A stretch of 64,000 nt of DNA from Sycobia sp. Sy_11 (taxonomy: Eukaryota > Arthropoda > Insecta > Hymenoptera > Epichrysomallidae), in NCBI GenBank assembly GCA_018907035.1, contig JACCIC010000039.1, positions 2,480,001-2,544,000 on the forward strand, read 5' to 3'. The first letter of the stretch is position 1. Each line of letters begins with the position of its first letter. The position numbers were made by a program, and so were the translations under genes. Below the pieces are notes generated by a model, which did no database searches, was not told the origin of the DNA, and saw only the letters and a list, made by a program, of their open reading frames with translations. Below, piece by piece: positions 62,225 to 64,000 of the stretch.

Positions 62225-64000
62225 TACTATAAATACAGTGGGTGAGGGGAGACGGTTCATTTTTTTTTGAACTAGCAGCCGCGCATAACTCGTGGAATTC
62301 GGTCATTATCTATATTAATTAGTATTCGCGTCGTGCAAGAACGGCATCTAGCGGTTTTCTAAAAATAAAAAAAATTTCAAGACGATGAATATTGAGTCGC
62401 AGAGGAAATTCGACTAAAAAAATTCAAAACAAATTTATTTGCCCGTACAAATTTCAACCAGTTGGAATTCGATGCGCGCGCCGCGTAAAAATGTCTGATT
62501 TATCGAGGACTAAAAAAAACCAACAAAGAACACGTAAATAAATTTCTTTTCGTGTAATTAGCTTGATTTGCTTTTTGACATTGTGATTAGAATGGATTAC
62601 TAGTGGAATGTCTAACCAAGTTTCGTATTTTGTATATGGAAATAGAAGACGGCTTCGGAAAACTTCGCCATGGACGCGCGCAGGAAATAGCCATTCCCCG
62701 ATTTTTCTCGCGCGCGCTGTCTTTTCTTTTGTTTCTTTTTTTTTTACAAGATTTGAGTTATAATGAAGAACGGAATTGACAAGCGCAGAGAATTGTCTTT
62801 CTTATATATCTTCTTTTACTATATTTTGTACACTAGGAATCAAGGAACAGATTTTATTAAAATTGAACAATAAAGTTTGGAAAATTTTTTAAATTTAAAA
62901 AAAGTTTCCATTCAAATAGCATGGTTTCGTTTTCCGAGTTACGAGAGCAAGATCCACGCGCGGATCGTCGAAGCAAAAAAGCCATTGCCCGTAAATAAAT
63001 CAATAAATAAATGCCTCGTCGGAAAAACATAAATCGTGCCGTATAAATCGCGTCGTATACGAAATTTCAGAATTTTCTCGACTCTTTGAGTTACCTTTAT
63101 AAGGTAGAGGGCGCGCTCCGGCCACACACGCAGACAAAGGACCAATCGCGAGCGTTCGGCAAATCCTTTAACGCGGTACAGGCGCGCGAATAATCGGCTC
63201 GAATTTCCGGCCGCGGGGGGGGGGGGCAGTGCGGTCGGAGTGGAAAAAGCGCGGGAGGCGGGGATCTTGGACAGATTTTGCTTGCATGTTTTTCTTTTTT
63301 GCGTTCTCGCGCGGGTTGATTTAGATTCATTAGATGGACCGTTTATTCAATTTTCATTAAATTTTATACGTAGCGATATATAGAAGAATGAAATAAACTA
63401 AGTAAGTAGACGTGCATCGTCAGATAATTATGAATATCTTGATTTTTCGATTATTCATTCTAAACGAATAATCTGTACTTGTGTAAACAGTGTATCCGTG
63501 ATTTAATGTAGATCAGTTATAGGTATAGGTTTTTATTACCTCTACTACTAATAGTATGAATCAAGCATCGATGATTTATTAATATAAAATATTCTGTGTA
63601 TTAAATTTTCATATAATCCTATCCGATTACTACTTTTTTTTTATAGCACGTGTATAATTGATTGACAGTTGTATAATGCGATTTCTACGAGAATCTTTTA
63701 CCAGGAAGTCGATGAAATATTACGTAATGTTTTGATTTTAACGAGAAGTCAAATAATAAATTGGAAGGAAAAAACAGAAATTATATTACTTCGAAGCAAT
63801 TTGCAGAGACGCTATTCGGGCCATTGTTTTGGTTGAAGTAGTATTGAAGCACAGAACGCTGAAAAAATTGCCATTAAACATTTTAACCAAAAATTCACTG
63901 TAGATTTGATTTCCTGAAAATGACAAAGTAAGCCTAAGTATCGTGGATTTCTCGTTTTTCGTTGCACTGTCGTCAAATGATGAGTTTAACAATGGCCTAA
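62225..64000. other. Intronic sequence to window end
   Basis: AT-rich unique DNA with a CpG-rich patch at 63100-63310 containing a G11 run at 63217-63227. No gene was recognised. Confidence 0.45.

Larger units (their letters stand above)
27293..64000 (+). other. Downstream sm intron (5' portion), no further family exon seen
   Basis: After the donor at 27293 I find no sequence able to encode the remainder of RRM2 (the conserved continuation with DVL..IC, RIVIF and GVQAMVEF-like motifs) on the plus strand up to the window end. If the gene is intact, this whole 36.7 kb is one intron. It contains the microsatellites, CpG-rich blocks and the candidate cryptic exon listed separately. A small diverged exon could have been missed by eye. 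Confidence 0.6.

Noticed and set aside
27293..64000. Remaining RRM2-RRM4 exons of sm
   Set aside because: I searched by eye for codons of the conserved continuation motifs and found no match, so none is annotated.

Overview
The window reads as intronic DNA from a hymenopteran-like insect genome. It has an AT-rich background, very dense perfect dinucleotide microsatellites ((TA)n, (GA/CT)n, (CA)n), CpG-rich blocks that are not CpG-depleted, and almost no coding sequence. The order is inferred from base composition and repeat style, not proven; an ant or another aculeate is my best guess.

The only protein-coding sequence I can identify is two short plus-strand exons, at 24924-24967 and 27223-27292. 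They join in frame across a 2255-nt GT-AG intron and read NHEYSGYGDEPRRKR followed by a segment containing PNHVLLFTIINPVYPITV. The second segment matches the start of RRM2 (the RNP2 strand) of the hnRNP L / Drosophila smooth (sm) family of RNA-binding splicing regulators. The rest of RRM2 and the other RRMs are not found, so the exon pair sits in very large introns: at least about 36.7 kb downstream, and possibly most of the 24.9 kb upstream.

Layout. 1-24.9 kb: probable 5' intron or upstream region, with microsatellites, a large diverged palindrome (about 5670-6540), a three-copy dispersed repeat (7786, 10728, 20345), a fragment resembling a Merlin/IS1016-type transposase (10317-10586) and several CpG-rich blocks. 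24.9-27.3 kb: the two sm exons, with a CpG-rich intron between them that carries a long GA tract. 27.3-64 kb: downstream intron, with many TA, GA, CT and CA tracts, CpG-rich islands at about 44.3-46.3 and 54.7-55.8 kb, and a 93-nt candidate cryptic exon at 28990-29082.

Most long open frames here are translations of microsatellites (RERERE, SLSLSL, YIYIYI, HTHTHT) and are not annotated as genes. The most interesting signals are (i) the palindrome, a candidate hairpin-RNA locus or tail-to-tail gene-fragment duplication, and (ii) long (CA)n tracts on the sense strand of a gene whose family binds CA repeats, which suggests splicing autoregulation.
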